DNA from: Xenophilus aerolatus
GTDB taxonomy: Bacteria > Pseudomonadota > Gammaproteobacteria > Burkholderiales > Burkholderiaceae_C
NCBI GenBank assembly: GCA_029968055.1
Contig: JASCNX010000002.1
Location: 310,001 to 374,000, forward strand
Direction of reading: 5' to 3'
Length of the DNA stretch: 64,000 nt
Of the stretch, positions 51,435-60,892 are shown in pieces (position 1 is the first letter of the stretch; every line of letters starts with the position of its first letter). Under the pieces are notes generated by a model that ran no database searches, was not told the origin of the DNA, and saw nothing but the letters and a program-made list of their open reading frames with translations. The translations under genes were made by a program, and so were the position numbers.

Positions 51435-52505
51435 ATGGACGCAGTCGTCAAGGGAGCAAAGGTCGCCGGTGGCAACACGGGCGCCGACAGCGAAAAGGCC
51501 AAGGCGCTGCAAGCCGCGCTGGCCCAGATCGAGAAGCAGTTCGGCAAGGGCACGATCATGCGCCTGGGCGAGGGCGAAGCCATCGCGGACATCCAGGTCG
51601 TCTCCACCGGCTCGCTGGGCCTGGACGTGGCGCTGGGCGTCGGCGGCCTGCCACGCGGCCGCGTGGTCGAGATCTATGGCCCGGAATCGTCGGGCAAGAC
51701 CACGCTCACGCTGCAAGTGATCGCCAACATGCAGAGGCAGGGCGGCACCTGCGCCTTTGTCGACGCCGAGCACGCGCTGGACACCCAGTACGCCCAGAAA
51801 CTCGGCGTGAACCTGCAGGAACTGCTCATCAGCCAGCCCGACACCGGTGAGCAGGCGCTGGAGATCGTGGACAGCCTGGTGCGCTCCGGCGCCGTCGACC
51901 TGATCGTGGTCGACTCGGTCGCCGCGCTCACGCCCAAGGCCGAAATCGAGGGCGAGATGGGCGATTCGCTGCCCGGCCTGCAGGCCCGCCTCATGAGCCA
52001 GGCGCTGCGCAAGCTCACCGCCACGATCAAGAAGACCAACTGCATGGTCATCTTCATCAACCAGATCCGCATGAAGATCGGCGTCATGTTCGGCTCGCCC
52101 GAAACCACCACCGGCGGCAACGCCCTGAAGTTCTACGCCTCGGTGCGCCTGGACATCCGCCGCATCGGCACCATCAAGAAGGGCGACGAGGCGATCGGCA
52201 ACGAGACCAAGGTCAAGGTGGTGAAGAACAAGGTCTCGCCGCCGTTCAAGACGGCCGAGTTCGACATCCTGTTCGGCGAGGGCATCAGCCGCGAGGGCGA
52301 GATCATCGACATGGGCGTCAACGCACGCATCGTCGAGAAGTCCGGCGCCTGGTACGCCTACGGCGGCGAGAAGATCGGCCAGGGCCGCGACAACGCCCGC
52401 GAGTTCCTGCGCGAGAACCCGGACCTGGCCATCGAGATCGAGAACAAGGTGCGCGAGTCGCTCGGCATCTCGCTGCTGCCCACGGGGGCGGGCGAGGCGG
52501 ACTGA
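51435..52505 (+). CDS. recA: Recombinase RecA
   Basis: A 356-aa RecA: strand-exchange ATPase for homologous repair and coprotease for LexA. Walker A is GPESSGKTT (residues 82-90) and the DNA-binding loops are visible as [20 protein letters not shown] and [26 protein letters not shown] at 51422-51427 supports ATG 51435. It precedes recX. Confidence 0.98.
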   Translation: MDAVVKGAKVAGGNTGADSEKAKALQAALAQIEKQFGKGTIMRLGEGEAIADIQVVSTGSLGLDVALGVGGLPRGRVVEIYGPESSGKTTLTLQVIANMQRQGGTCAFVDAEHALDTQYAQKLGVNLQELLISQPDTGEQALEIVDSLVRSGAVDLIVVDSVAALTPKAEIEGEMGDSLPGLQARLMSQALRKLTATIKKTNCMVIFINQIRMKIGVMFGSPETTTGGNALKFYASVRLDIRRIGTIKKGDEAIGNETKVKVVKNKVSPPFKTAEFDILFGEGISREGEIIDMGVNARIVEKSGAWYAYGGEKIGQGRDNAREFLRENPDLAIEIENKVRESLGISLLPTGAGEAD

Positions 52506-52510
52506 AACGC

Positions 52511-52640
52511 GGGATCGGGCAGCCGAACGCAGAGGGCGCGGAGGGTTCGCAGAGGGCGCAGAAGAAGAGAAACCAAGGCAAGCGGTTTTCTTTTGCATCC
52601 TTCGCGCCCCTTTTCGCGCCCTTCGCGTCGGCGACTCCAT
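52511..52640. repeat. Degenerate third copy of the inverted-repeat element
   Basis: Left part AACGCAGAGGGCGCGGAGGG and right part CCCTTCGCGTCGGCGACTCC are imperfectly complementary and share the GCAGAGGGCGC phrase with copies 1 and 2. Lies between recA and recX. Confidence 0.55.
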
Positions 52641-52707
52641 GATTCCACGCCGAATCGCGTTTCAGCGCCCATCCTGCGGGCGCATATCGCTATCGAACTC
52701 ATAGCAA

Positions 52708-53160
52708 ATGGCTTTCTCCGCTCCTTCGCTCAAGGGCCGCGCGCTGCGTCTGCTGAGCCAGCGCGAGCATTCGCGGGCCGAGCTGGAGCGCAAGCTCGCC
52801 CGGCACGAGGAAGAGCCCGGCACGCTGGCGCGGGCGCTGGACGAACTCGCCGCCAAGGACTTCATCAGCGAGGCGCGGGTCGTGCAGTCGGTGCTGCACC
52901 AGCGCGCCCCGCGGCTGGGGGCCGCCCGGGTGCGGCAGGAACTGCAGGCCAAGGGCATCGCTGCCGACGCCGTGGCCGAGGCGGTGTCCAGCCTGCAGGC
53001 CACCGAGGTCGAGCGCGCACGGGCGCTGTGGCTGCGCCGCTTCGACGGGCCGCCGTCGGACGCGAAGGAGCGCGCGCGGCAGACCCGCTTCCTGCTCGCG
53101 CGTGGCTTCGCCGGCGCCACGGTGGCGAAGGTCTTGCGAACCGGAGGTGACGATGACTGA
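52708..53160 (+). CDS. recX: Recombination regulatory protein RecX
   Basis: A 150-aa RecX, a helical-repeat inhibitor that modulates RecA filaments. The family start ALRLLSQREHSRAELERKL and the internal LKAKGI/RRFDGPP region are standard. It lies 202 bp after recA, separated by a degenerate repeat. Its stop overlaps the next gene by 8 bp. Confidence 0.93.
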   Translation: MAFSAPSLKGRALRLLSQREHSRAELERKLARHEEEPGTLARALDELAAKDFISEARVVQSVLHQRAPRLGAARVRQELQAKGIAADAVAEAVSSLQATEVERARALWLRRFDGPPSDAKERARQTRFLLARGFAGATVAKVLRTGGDDD

Positions 53161-53590
53161 CGCTCTTCCCACCCTGACGCGCGTGATCACCGAGCGCGTG
53201 GCCTGCGACTGGCGGCGTGCCTGGGCGCTGGCCGCCGATCCGCTGCGCATGCCCGAATGGGCCAGCGGCCTGTCCAGCGGCCACTTCACGCGCGAGGGCG
53301 CGCACTGGCGCTTCGAAACCGCCGAGGGCAGCCGCGCCCGCGTGCGCTTCGCGCCGGCCAACGACTTCGGTGTGCTCGACCACTGGGTGATGCCCGAGGC
53401 GCCCGCAGGCGCCGCCGAGATCTACCTGCCCTTTCGCGTCATCGGCCTGGGCGAGGGGGCATGCGAGTTCCAGTTCACGCTGCTGCGCCAACCGTCGATG
53501 GACGATGCGGCCTTCGAGCGCGACGCGCGCTGGATCGCCCGCGACCTGCGCACGCTGCGCGACCTGCTCGAGGCGCCGCCGGGCGCCTGA
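53153..53590 (+). CDS. SRPBCC-like protein
   Basis: A 145-aa protein with the START/SRPBCC look: ITERVACDWRRAWALAADPL then WASGLSSGHFTREG and a closing C-terminal helix ARWIARDLRTLRDLLE. It probably binds a hydrophobic ligand, but no function is known. Start ATG 53153 overlaps the recX stop, so translation is coupled. Confidence 0.65.
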   Translation: MTDALPTLTRVITERVACDWRRAWALAADPLRMPEWASGLSSGHFTREGAHWRFETAEGSRARVRFAPANDFGVLDHWVMPEAPAGAAEIYLPFRVIGLGEGACEFQFTLLRQPSMDDAAFERDARWIARDLRTLRDLLEAPPGA

Positions 53591-53610
53591 GCGCCCGGTG
53601 CCGGCGGCGG

Positions 53611-54075
53611 TCAGGCCTCGCGCGCGTCCTCGCCCTGCAAATCGCCACCCAGTGCGCCGTCGGTCTTGGAAGCGCCGACGTCGCGCACGTTCTTCTGCAC
53701 CGCCACGGCGCCGAACAGGCTCAGCAGGAAAGCCATCGCGTAGAAGCCCTTCTCGCTGCTCGCCAGGGAAGCGTTGAACAGGCCCACGGCCAGCAGCGCG
53801 ATCGACAGCAGCAGCGACACCCAGCACAGGCCGAAGTAGATGCCGGTGACGGCGATGCCTTCCAGCCGGTCGCGCACCGACTTCTGCAGCGACACGGCCG
53901 AGAACAGCCCGTACATGAGGATGGTGAAGTAGTAGCCCTTCTCGTTGAGCTGCATCTGGGCATTCCACAGCCCGATCAGGTACACGATGGCACCCAGTGC
54001 GAGGGCGGCCCAGGAGGCTGCGATGAAGGCGCCCGTGGGTTTTTGAAAGTGTGCGGGCGTCGGCGTGGTGGCCAT
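53611..54075 (-). CDS. yiaA: YiaA/YiaB family inner membrane protein
   Basis: A 154-aa four-helix membrane protein made of two repeats of a two-helix YiaA/B unit: [36 protein letters not shown] and the second [37 protein letters not shown]. The LNEKGYY/SSEKGFY positions align between repeats. Function unknown. AGGAGGA just upstream of ATG 54075 supports it. Confidence 0.85.
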   Translation of the reverse strand: MATTPTPAHFQKPTGAFIAASWAALALGAIVYLIGLWNAQMQLNEKGYYFTILMYGLFSAVSLQKSVRDRLEGIAVTGIYFGLCWVSLLLSIALLAVGLFNASLASSEKGFYAMAFLLSLFGAVAVQKNVRDVGASKTDGALGGDLQGEDAREA

Positions 54076-54235
54076 CTGAAATCCTCCTCTGTTATGGGCG
54101 AGGATCATAGGGGCGCCGAAACCGAAAATGGCCTCAGGGCACGCCCCGTGGCCGGCGGATGCTATGAAATGCGTAGCTATTCCGTGACGGAAGGCGCACC
54201 TGTCACGGCGCGCGTGCTCGATCGGCCGGCCGCGC

Positions 54236-54667
54236 CTAGCCCCGCCGGGGCGCAGGCTGCTCGCTCAGCAGAAGCCCGATCAGCGCCTCGATCACCCGCA
54301 GTTGCTCGGGGCTGAGCCGGGTCAGGTCGGCGGCCAGCCGGGCGGCGAGTTCCGGCATGTAGGGTGCGGGGGAAGACTCCGAGACGCCGTGGGGCTGCCG
54401 TGCTGCAGCGAGCGAGGCCTCGTCGCCGAAGCGCAGCCATTGCGGGGGCACGCCGAGCCAGCGCGCCAGTTCCTGCAGCCGGCCCTGGGCGGGGATGGCC
54501 TCGCCCTGCAACCACTTGCGGGTGGCATGGGCGGTGACGGGGTGGCCGCTGCTGCGCCGGTTGAACTCGCGGGCCAGACCGGTCGCGCCGATCGCCTTCC
54601 AGCCCGCGCGGTCGAGCGAAAGGCGCAGCCTCTGGCGAAATGCGTCGCGATCCTCCGTGGAACTCAT
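54236..54667 (-). CDS. XRE family transcriptional regulator
   Basis: A 143-aa regulator with an N-terminal Cro/C1-like helix-turn-helix ([20 protein letters not shown] to [17 protein letters not shown]) and a C-terminal helix pair [17 protein letters not shown], like phage-type or PRTRC-type regulators. Two starts are near each other; I used ATG 54667. Two nested inverted repeats lie just upstream and fit an operator. Confidence 0.8.
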   Translation of the reverse strand: MSSTEDRDAFRQRLRLSLDRAGWKAIGATGLAREFNRRSSGHPVTAHATRKWLQGEAIPAQGRLQELARWLGVPPQWLRFGDEASLAAARQPHGVSESSPAPYMPELAARLAADLTRLSPEQLRVIEALIGLLLSEQPAPRRG

Positions 54668-54690
54668 GGGGCGCATGGTTCCGATCCGGC

Positions 54691-54721
54691 GACTGAAAGT
54701 CAGTCGGCGAAAATTGACTTT
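54691..54721. promoter_or_regulatory. Nested inverted repeats, candidate XRE operator
   Basis: GACTG-AAAGT-CAGTC (54691-54705) is a perfect palindrome. AAAGTCA (54696-54702) and TGACTTT (54715-54721) form a second inverted repeat around it. They lie 24-54 bp upstream of the XRE start and would bind its product. Confidence 0.65.
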
Positions 54722-54924
54722 AAGTCGTGGACGACCCACAATTTCGGCGCTTCGCACCGTGATTCGCAGAAGAACAGGCAGGGAGAAATGAAGTCAATGG
54801 AGGGCCGCCAGGGCCCGTGCACGCGACTGCGCCCTCGGCGCGCGGCCGCCATCAGGCCCGTGTGGCCGCATGTCGATCACCCCCGTGGTCCCGGGCTGCA
54901 CGACCGGTGCAGCGGCGCTCAGCC

Positions 54925-55245
54925 ATGGCTTTCTGGGAATTCCTGATGAGCGGGTGGGTGCTCGGCCTCTATGGCGCATTGCGCAGCCAGGGCGTCGGCG
55001 GCTGCCTGCTGGCGTCGGCGGCCGGCTGGCAAGCGGCCTGCTGGGGCTTGCGCCTGACGGGGCACGAGGTGTGGGGCTGGATGCACCGGCCCGATGCCGG
55101 GCCAACGGACTGGCCAGGTCGCGTCGTCGGGCAGCGGTGGGGCGCACGCTCATGCCGCTGGCTGGGACTGCTGCTGCAGGCGACCGGCGCGCTGCTGATG
55201 GCGATCGCGCTGGTCGCGCTGGCGCGCACGGTGGTCAATGGCTGA
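54925..55245 (+). CDS. Hypothetical protein with hydrophobic ends
   Basis: A 106-aa protein with N-terminal (FLMSGWVLGLYGALRSQGVG) and C-terminal (LGLLLQATGALLMAIALVAL) hydrophobic segments around a basic tryptophan-rich middle. Probably membrane associated. No family. Start ATG 54925 has no clear ribosome binding site. Confidence 0.55.
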   Translation: MAFWEFLMSGWVLGLYGALRSQGVGGCLLASAAGWQAACWGLRLTGHEVWGWMHRPDAGPTDWPGRVVGQRWGARSCRWLGLLLQATGALLMAIALVALARTVVNG

Positions 55246-55324
55246 TCGGGGGCGCGGCCGGCCTTGTGCGATCAGCGCGCGGTCTGCCTGCCGCCGCCAG
55301 GCATCTGACGATCGAGACGATGCG

Positions 55325-56248
55325 TCAGAGGCCCAGCATCAGCGACAGGTTCTGCACCGCGGCGCCGCTGGCGCCCTTGCCGAGGTTGTCCAGCCGCGCG
55401 ATGGCGACGGCGTGGCGATGGTCCTCGTTCGGGAACACGCGGATCTCCAGCACGTTCGTGTCGTTGAGCGCCAGCGCGTCGAGCTTGCCGTCTTCGGTGG
55501 GCGGCAGCACCTTCACGAATTGCTCAGGGGTGTTGCTCTTGGCGTAGTGCGCGGCGTAGGCGGCCTGCAGGTCGCCTGCCCGGGGCTTGCCGGGCAGCTG
55601 GTCCAGATGCAGCGGCAGCTGCACCAGCATGCCCTGCTTGAAGTTGCCGACCGAGGGAATGAAGACGGGCCGGGCCGTGAGGCCGGTGTACGTCATGATC
55701 TCGGGGATGTGCTTGTGCTTCAGGCCCAGGGCGTAGGTCTCGAACAGCGGCGCAGCGCCGGCCTCGTAGGCCTCGATCATGGTGCGGCCACCGCCGGAAT
55801 AGCCGCTCACCGAGGGCAGCGCGATCGGGAAGTCGGCGGGCAGCAGCCCCGCGTCGACCAGGGGACGCACCAGCGCGATGGCGCCGGTGGCGTAGCAGCC
55901 CGGGTTGGCGACCCGTTCCGCCCGGGCCACGGCATCGGCCTGGCCCGGCGCCAGTTCGGGAAAGCCGTAGACCCAGCCGGGCGCGACGCGATGCGCGGTC
56001 GACGCGTCGACGACGCGCGGCTTGCGGGTGCCCAGGCCATCGATCAGCGCAACCGACTCACGCGCGGCGTCGTCGTGCAGGCAGAGGATGACCAGGTCGA
56101 CGCCGGCCATGAGGTCGCGCTTGGCGGCAGTGTCCTTGCGCAGCTCGGGCGCGATGCTGACCAGCTCGACCTGGGGCATGCGGGCGAGGCGCTCGCGGAT
56201 CTGCAGGCCGGTGGTGCCGGCCTCGCCGTCGATGAAGATCCTGGGCAT
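55325..56248 (-). CDS. argC: N-acetyl-gamma-glutamyl-phosphate reductase (type 2 ArgC)
   Basis: A 307-aa ArgC of the short type 2 class. NADP-binding start [18 protein letters not shown], acyl-enzyme cysteine in ANPGCYATG and substrate loop SGYSGGG are all present. It reduces N-acetylglutamyl phosphate in arginine synthesis. GAGGAGG precedes ATG 56248. Other arg genes are not in the window. Confidence 0.93.
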   Translation of the reverse strand: MPRIFIDGEAGTTGLQIRERLARMPQVELVSIAPELRKDTAAKRDLMAGVDLVILCLHDDAARESVALIDGLGTRKPRVVDASTAHRVAPGWVYGFPELAPGQADAVARAERVANPGCYATGAIALVRPLVDAGLLPADFPIALPSVSGYSGGGRTMIEAYEAGAAPLFETYALGLKHKHIPEIMTYTGLTARPVFIPSVGNFKQGMLVQLPLHLDQLPGKPRAGDLQAAYAAHYAKSNTPEQFVKVLPPTEDGKLDALALNDTNVLEIRVFPNEDHRHAVAIARLDNLGKGASGAAVQNLSLMLGL

Positions 56249-56451
56249 GCGGTGCCTCCTCGGACTGGGGCTGCAGGGAGCGTTTCCGTTGACGCGGAAA
56301 CTACGTATTGACCACATGAGCGGCCGGGGCCTGTGGTGCAACGCACCATGATACAGTCGATGGCTGCTCCGCCGCCCCCGCCTGCCCAGCCAGCCGGTGC
56401 GCGTGGCCCGCGGACAACAGCACCATCCAACTCCGTTCCGAGAGACTCCTC

Positions 56452-57618
<1,167 letters not shown>

Positions 57619-57631
57619 GGAAATCAGCGTC

Positions 57632-58525
57632 ATGTCGATCTACATCAACAAAGACACCAAGGTCATCACCCAGGGCATCACGGGCAAGACCGGGCAGTTC
57701 CATACCGAGAAGTGCCAGGAATACGCGAACGGCAAGAACTGCTTCGTGGCCGGCGTGAACCCGAAGAAGGCCGGCGAGTCGATCTTCAACATCCCGATCT
57801 ACGCCTCGGTGAAGGAAGCCGCCACGCAGACCGGCGCCACCGTGTCGGTGATCTACGTGCCGCCCGCCGGCGCCGCCGCCGCGATCTGGGAGGCCGTCGA
57901 GGCCGACCTGGACCTGGCCATCTGCATCACCGAAGGCATTCCGGTCAAGGACATGCTCGAAGTGCGCAACAGGATGAAGGCCAAGGAAGCCAAGGGCGGC
58001 AAGAAGACGCTGCTGCTGGGCCCCAACTGCCCCGGCCTGATCACGCCCGACGAGATCAAGATTGGCATCATGCCCGGCCACATCCACAAGAAGGGCCGCG
58101 TCGGCGTGGTCAGCCGCTCCGGCACGCTGACCTATGAAGCGGTGGCGCAGCTCACCGAGCTGGGCATCGGCCAGTCGAGCGCCGTGGGCATCGGCGGCGA
58201 CCCGATCAACGGCCTGAAGCACATCGACGTGATGAAGGCCTTCAACGACGATCCCGACACCGACGCCGTGATCATGATCGGCGAGATCGGCGGCCCCGAC
58301 GAGGCCGAAGCCGCCCGCTGGTGCAAGGACCACATGAAGAAGCCGATCGTCGGCTTCATCGCCGGTGTCACCGCCCCTCCCGGCAAGCGCATGGGCCACG
58401 CCGGCGCGCTGATTTCGGGCGGTGCCGACACGGCCGATGCCAAGCTCGCCATCATGGAAGAGTGCGGCTTCACCATCACCCGCAACCCCTCCGAGATGGG
58501 CAAGCTGCTCAAGGGCCTGCTCTGA
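57632..58525 (+). CDS. sucD: Succinate--CoA ligase alpha subunit
   Basis: A 297-aa CoA-binding subunit of succinyl-CoA synthetase. The phospho-His is in [12 protein letters not shown], CoA loop GITGKTG and GPNCPG are present. AAGGAAA at the sucC stop serves as ribosome binding site for ATG 57632. A terminator-like hairpin follows. Confidence 0.97.
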   Translation: MSIYINKDTKVITQGITGKTGQFHTEKCQEYANGKNCFVAGVNPKKAGESIFNIPIYASVKEAATQTGATVSVIYVPPAGAAAAIWEAVEADLDLAICITEGIPVKDMLEVRNRMKAKEAKGGKKTLLLGPNCPGLITPDEIKIGIMPGHIHKKGRVGVVSRSGTLTYEAVAQLTELGIGQSSAVGIGGDPINGLKHIDVMKAFNDDPDTDAVIMIGEIGGPDEAEAARWCKDHMKKPIVGFIAGVTAPPGKRMGHAGALISGGADTADAKLAIMEECGFTITRNPSEMGKLLKGLL

Positions 58526-58567
58526 TCCTGCCGGCCGGGCAGATCGCTTTCGCACCACACAAACGAG

Positions 58568-58601
58568 AGGGCGCTCGCAATTCAGGTTGCGAGCGCCCTT
58601 T
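58568..58601 (+). terminator. Terminator after sucCD
   Basis: Stem AGGGCGCTCGCAA (58568-58580) pairs exactly with TTGCGAGCGCCCT (58587-58599); loop TTCAGG; then TT. The T tract is short, so termination may be partial. Confidence 0.75.
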
Positions 58602-58630
58602 CCACACATAACATCGTGGAGACGTCATCA

Positions 58631-59314
58631 ATGGAAATCCTGCAAAGCGCTGACTTCTGGATCGGTCTGGTCAAGATCATCTGGATCAACATCATCCTCT
58701 CGGGCGACAACGCGGTCGTGATCGCGCTGGCGGCCCGTTCGCTGCCGCCTGCGCAGCAGAAGAAGGCCATCCTCTTCGGCTCGGGCGCGGCCGTGGTGCT
58801 GCGCATCGTGCTGACGGTGGTCGCGGCCAAGCTGCTGGCGCTGCCCTACCTGCAGATCATCGGCGGCCTGCTGCTGCTGTGGATCGGCGTGCAGCTGCTG
58901 GGCGACGAGGACGAGGGCGAGGGCGAGGGCAAGGAGTACGGCACCATGATGGCGGCCGTGCGCACCATCCTCATCGCCGACCTGGTCATGAGCCTGGACA
59001 ACGTGATCGCCGTGGCGGCTGCGGCGCAGGGCAGCATGGTGCTGCTGGTGCTGGGCCTGGCCATCAGCATCCCCCTGGTGATCTTCGGCAGCACGCTGAT
59101 GATCAAGCTCATGGAGCGCTTCCCGATCATCGTCATGCTGGGCGCGGCCCTGATCGGCTGGGTGGGCGGAGAAACCATCGCCAGCGACGTGTCGCTGCGC
59201 GCCGTGATGGCCGCCAACCCATGGCTGCTGCATGCCGCTGCCGCCGCCGGTGCCGTGCTGGTGATCGCCATCGGCAAGTGGCTGAGCCGGCGCAGCGCCG
59301 CACACGCAACCTGA
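58631..59314 (+). CDS. TerC/YjbE family membrane protein
   Basis: A 227-aa seven-helix membrane protein of the TerC/YjbE family, with the twin Asp-Asn metal-site motifs SGDNAVVIALAA and SLDNVIAVAAAA. An acidic loop DEDEGEGEGKEYG separates the halves. Family members are linked to Mn2+ efflux or to metal loading of exported enzymes. ATG 58631 has GGAG at 58617-58620; a GTG at 58616 is the alternative. Confidence 0.87.
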   Translation: MEILQSADFWIGLVKIIWINIILSGDNAVVIALAARSLPPAQQKKAILFGSGAAVVLRIVLTVVAAKLLALPYLQIIGGLLLLWIGVQLLGDEDEGEGEGKEYGTMMAAVRTILIADLVMSLDNVIAVAAAAQGSMVLLVLGLAISIPLVIFGSTLMIKLMERFPIIVMLGAALIGWVGGETIASDVSLRAVMAANPWLLHAAAAAGAVLVIAIGKWLSRRSAAHAT

Positions 59315-59330
59315 AACCCAAGCCACGTTC

Positions 59331-60149
59331 ATGCCCAACGCCGCTCCTGCTCCTGCTTCTGCTCCTGCCGTCGCGTCGCTGGTGCCGCTGCCCTGGGAGT
59401 TCGCCGCGCTCACCGATGCCGGCCGGGTGCGGGGCAACAACGAAGACGCGATCGCGTTCGATCCCAGCCTCGGCGTCGCCGTGCTCGCCGACGGCATGGG
59501 GGGCTACAACGGGGGCGAAGTGGCCAGCGGCATGGCCATCGCTCTCGTGCAGGCCAGCTTCGGCCGCTGGCTGGCGCATGCCGGGCCCGCGGCGCCGTCC
59601 CGCGCCATGCGGCGGGCCATGCAGAACAGCACGGACGAAGCCAACCGCGCCATCTACGAGGCCAGTGCGGCCAACGTGCAACTGCGCGGCATGGGCACCA
59701 CCCTGGTCCTCGCGGCCTTCGGCGGCCCGCGCGTGCTGGTCGGGCACATCGGCGACTCGCGCTGCTACCGGCTGCGCCGCGGCACCGAATTCGAACTGCT
59801 GACGCGCGACCATTCGCTGCTGCAGGAGCAACTCGACGCCGGTGCGATCACGCTGGAAGAGGCGGCCGTGTCGCCGCATCGCAACCTCGTCACCCGGGCG
59901 CTCGGCATCGAGCGGCAGGTGGAGCTGGAGGTCAACGAGCACGTGGCGGAAGCCGGCGACCTGTTTCTGATGTGTTCCGACGGGCTCAGCGAGATGGTGA
60001 GCGACGCGCAGATTCTCACGGTTTTGTTACAAGATAACACTCTTCCGGAAAAAGCAACACTTTTGGTTGCAGCTGCGAACGAAAATGGTGGCCGGGACAA
60101 TATCTCGGTGGTGCTGGCGCTGGCAGGTCCGGCCTCTGCGTCCTGGTAA
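59331..60149 (+). CDS. PP2C-type serine/threonine phosphatase
   Basis: A 272-aa PPM-family phosphatase with metal Asp residues in RGNNEDAIAFD, LADGMGGYNGG, IGDSRCYR, CSDGLSEM and GGRDNISVV. It removes phosphate from Ser/Thr. The segment coding ILTVLLQDN to AANENGG (about 60015-60100) uses unusually AT-rich codons including TTA. It is 71 bp before an FHA gene, and so forms a phospho-signalling pair. No Ser/Thr kinase is in the window. Confidence 0.9.
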   Translation: MPNAAPAPASAPAVASLVPLPWEFAALTDAGRVRGNNEDAIAFDPSLGVAVLADGMGGYNGGEVASGMAIALVQASFGRWLAHAGPAAPSRAMRRAMQNSTDEANRAIYEASAANVQLRGMGTTLVLAAFGGPRVLVGHIGDSRCYRLRRGTEFELLTRDHSLLQEQLDAGAITLEEAAVSPHRNLVTRALGIERQVELEVNEHVAEAGDLFLMCSDGLSEMVSDAQILTVLLQDNTLPEKATLLVAAANENGGRDNISVVLALAGPASASW

Positions 60150-60220
60150 CAGGCCCGGAGACGGCTCCTTCGGGGGCCTGCCGACCGAGATCTATCTAGC
60201 GTTCTTCAGGAGAGTCGGCC

Positions 60221-60877
60221 ATGCCGAAGTTGGTGGTTGCTATCGATGGGGTGGTCCTCAAGGAAGTGTCGCTCGCCAAGGAGCGCACCACGCTCGGCCG
60301 CCGCCCCTACAACGACATCGTGATCGACAATCTTGCCGTCAGCGGCGAGCATGCCGTGCTGCACATGATCGGCTCCGATGTCTACCTTGAAGACCTCAAC
60401 AGCACCAACGGGACCTACGTCAACGCGCGTGCCATCCGCAAGCAGGCGCTGGAGCACAACGACGTCATCGAGGTCGGCAAGTACAAGATCCGCTACCTGG
60501 CAGTCAACGGCCCGGCCGTCGACCTGCCCCCGCTGCGTCCGGCCGCCGCAGGGCTCGCGCCCGCGTCGGCCCCCGTGCCGCTGTCGGCCGGGGTCACGGC
60601 GCCCGTTCCACTGGGCGGGGGCGCCTCGGCCGTCATCCGCGTGCTCAGCGGCAGCGGTGCGGGCCGCGAGGTGTCGTTGCAGAAGGTCGTCACCACCATC
60701 GGCAAGCCCGGCGTGGCCGTGGCGGCCGTCACCCGCCGCCTGCAGGGCTACGTGGTGGCGCCGATCGACGGGGGCACCACGCTCAACGGCGAACCCCTCG
60801 GCGCCGACGCGGTCGCGCTGCAGGACGGCGACGTGCTCGAGCTCGGCGGCACGCGCATGCAGTTCGTCAACGGCTGA
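60221..60877 (+). CDS. FHA domain protein
   Basis: A 218-aa protein with an N-terminal FHA domain that binds phosphothreonine: TTLGRRPYNDIVIDNLAVSG, then GEHAVL and NSTNGTYVN. After a Pro/Ala linker comes a second, degenerate FHA-like repeat (VVTTIGKPGVAVAAVTRR to TTLNGEPLG) without the usual Ser/His pair. Likely a reader of the neighbouring phosphatase/kinase system. Confidence 0.85.
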   Translation: MPKLVVAIDGVVLKEVSLAKERTTLGRRPYNDIVIDNLAVSGEHAVLHMIGSDVYLEDLNSTNGTYVNARAIRKQALEHNDVIEVGKYKIRYLAVNGPAVDLPPLRPAAAGLAPASAPVPLSAGVTAPVPLGGGASAVIRVLSGSGAGREVSLQKVVTTIGKPGVAVAAVTRRLQGYVVAPIDGGTTLNGEPLGADAVALQDGDVLELGGTRMQFVNG

Positions 60878-60892
60878 CCGGTCGCCGCCGCC

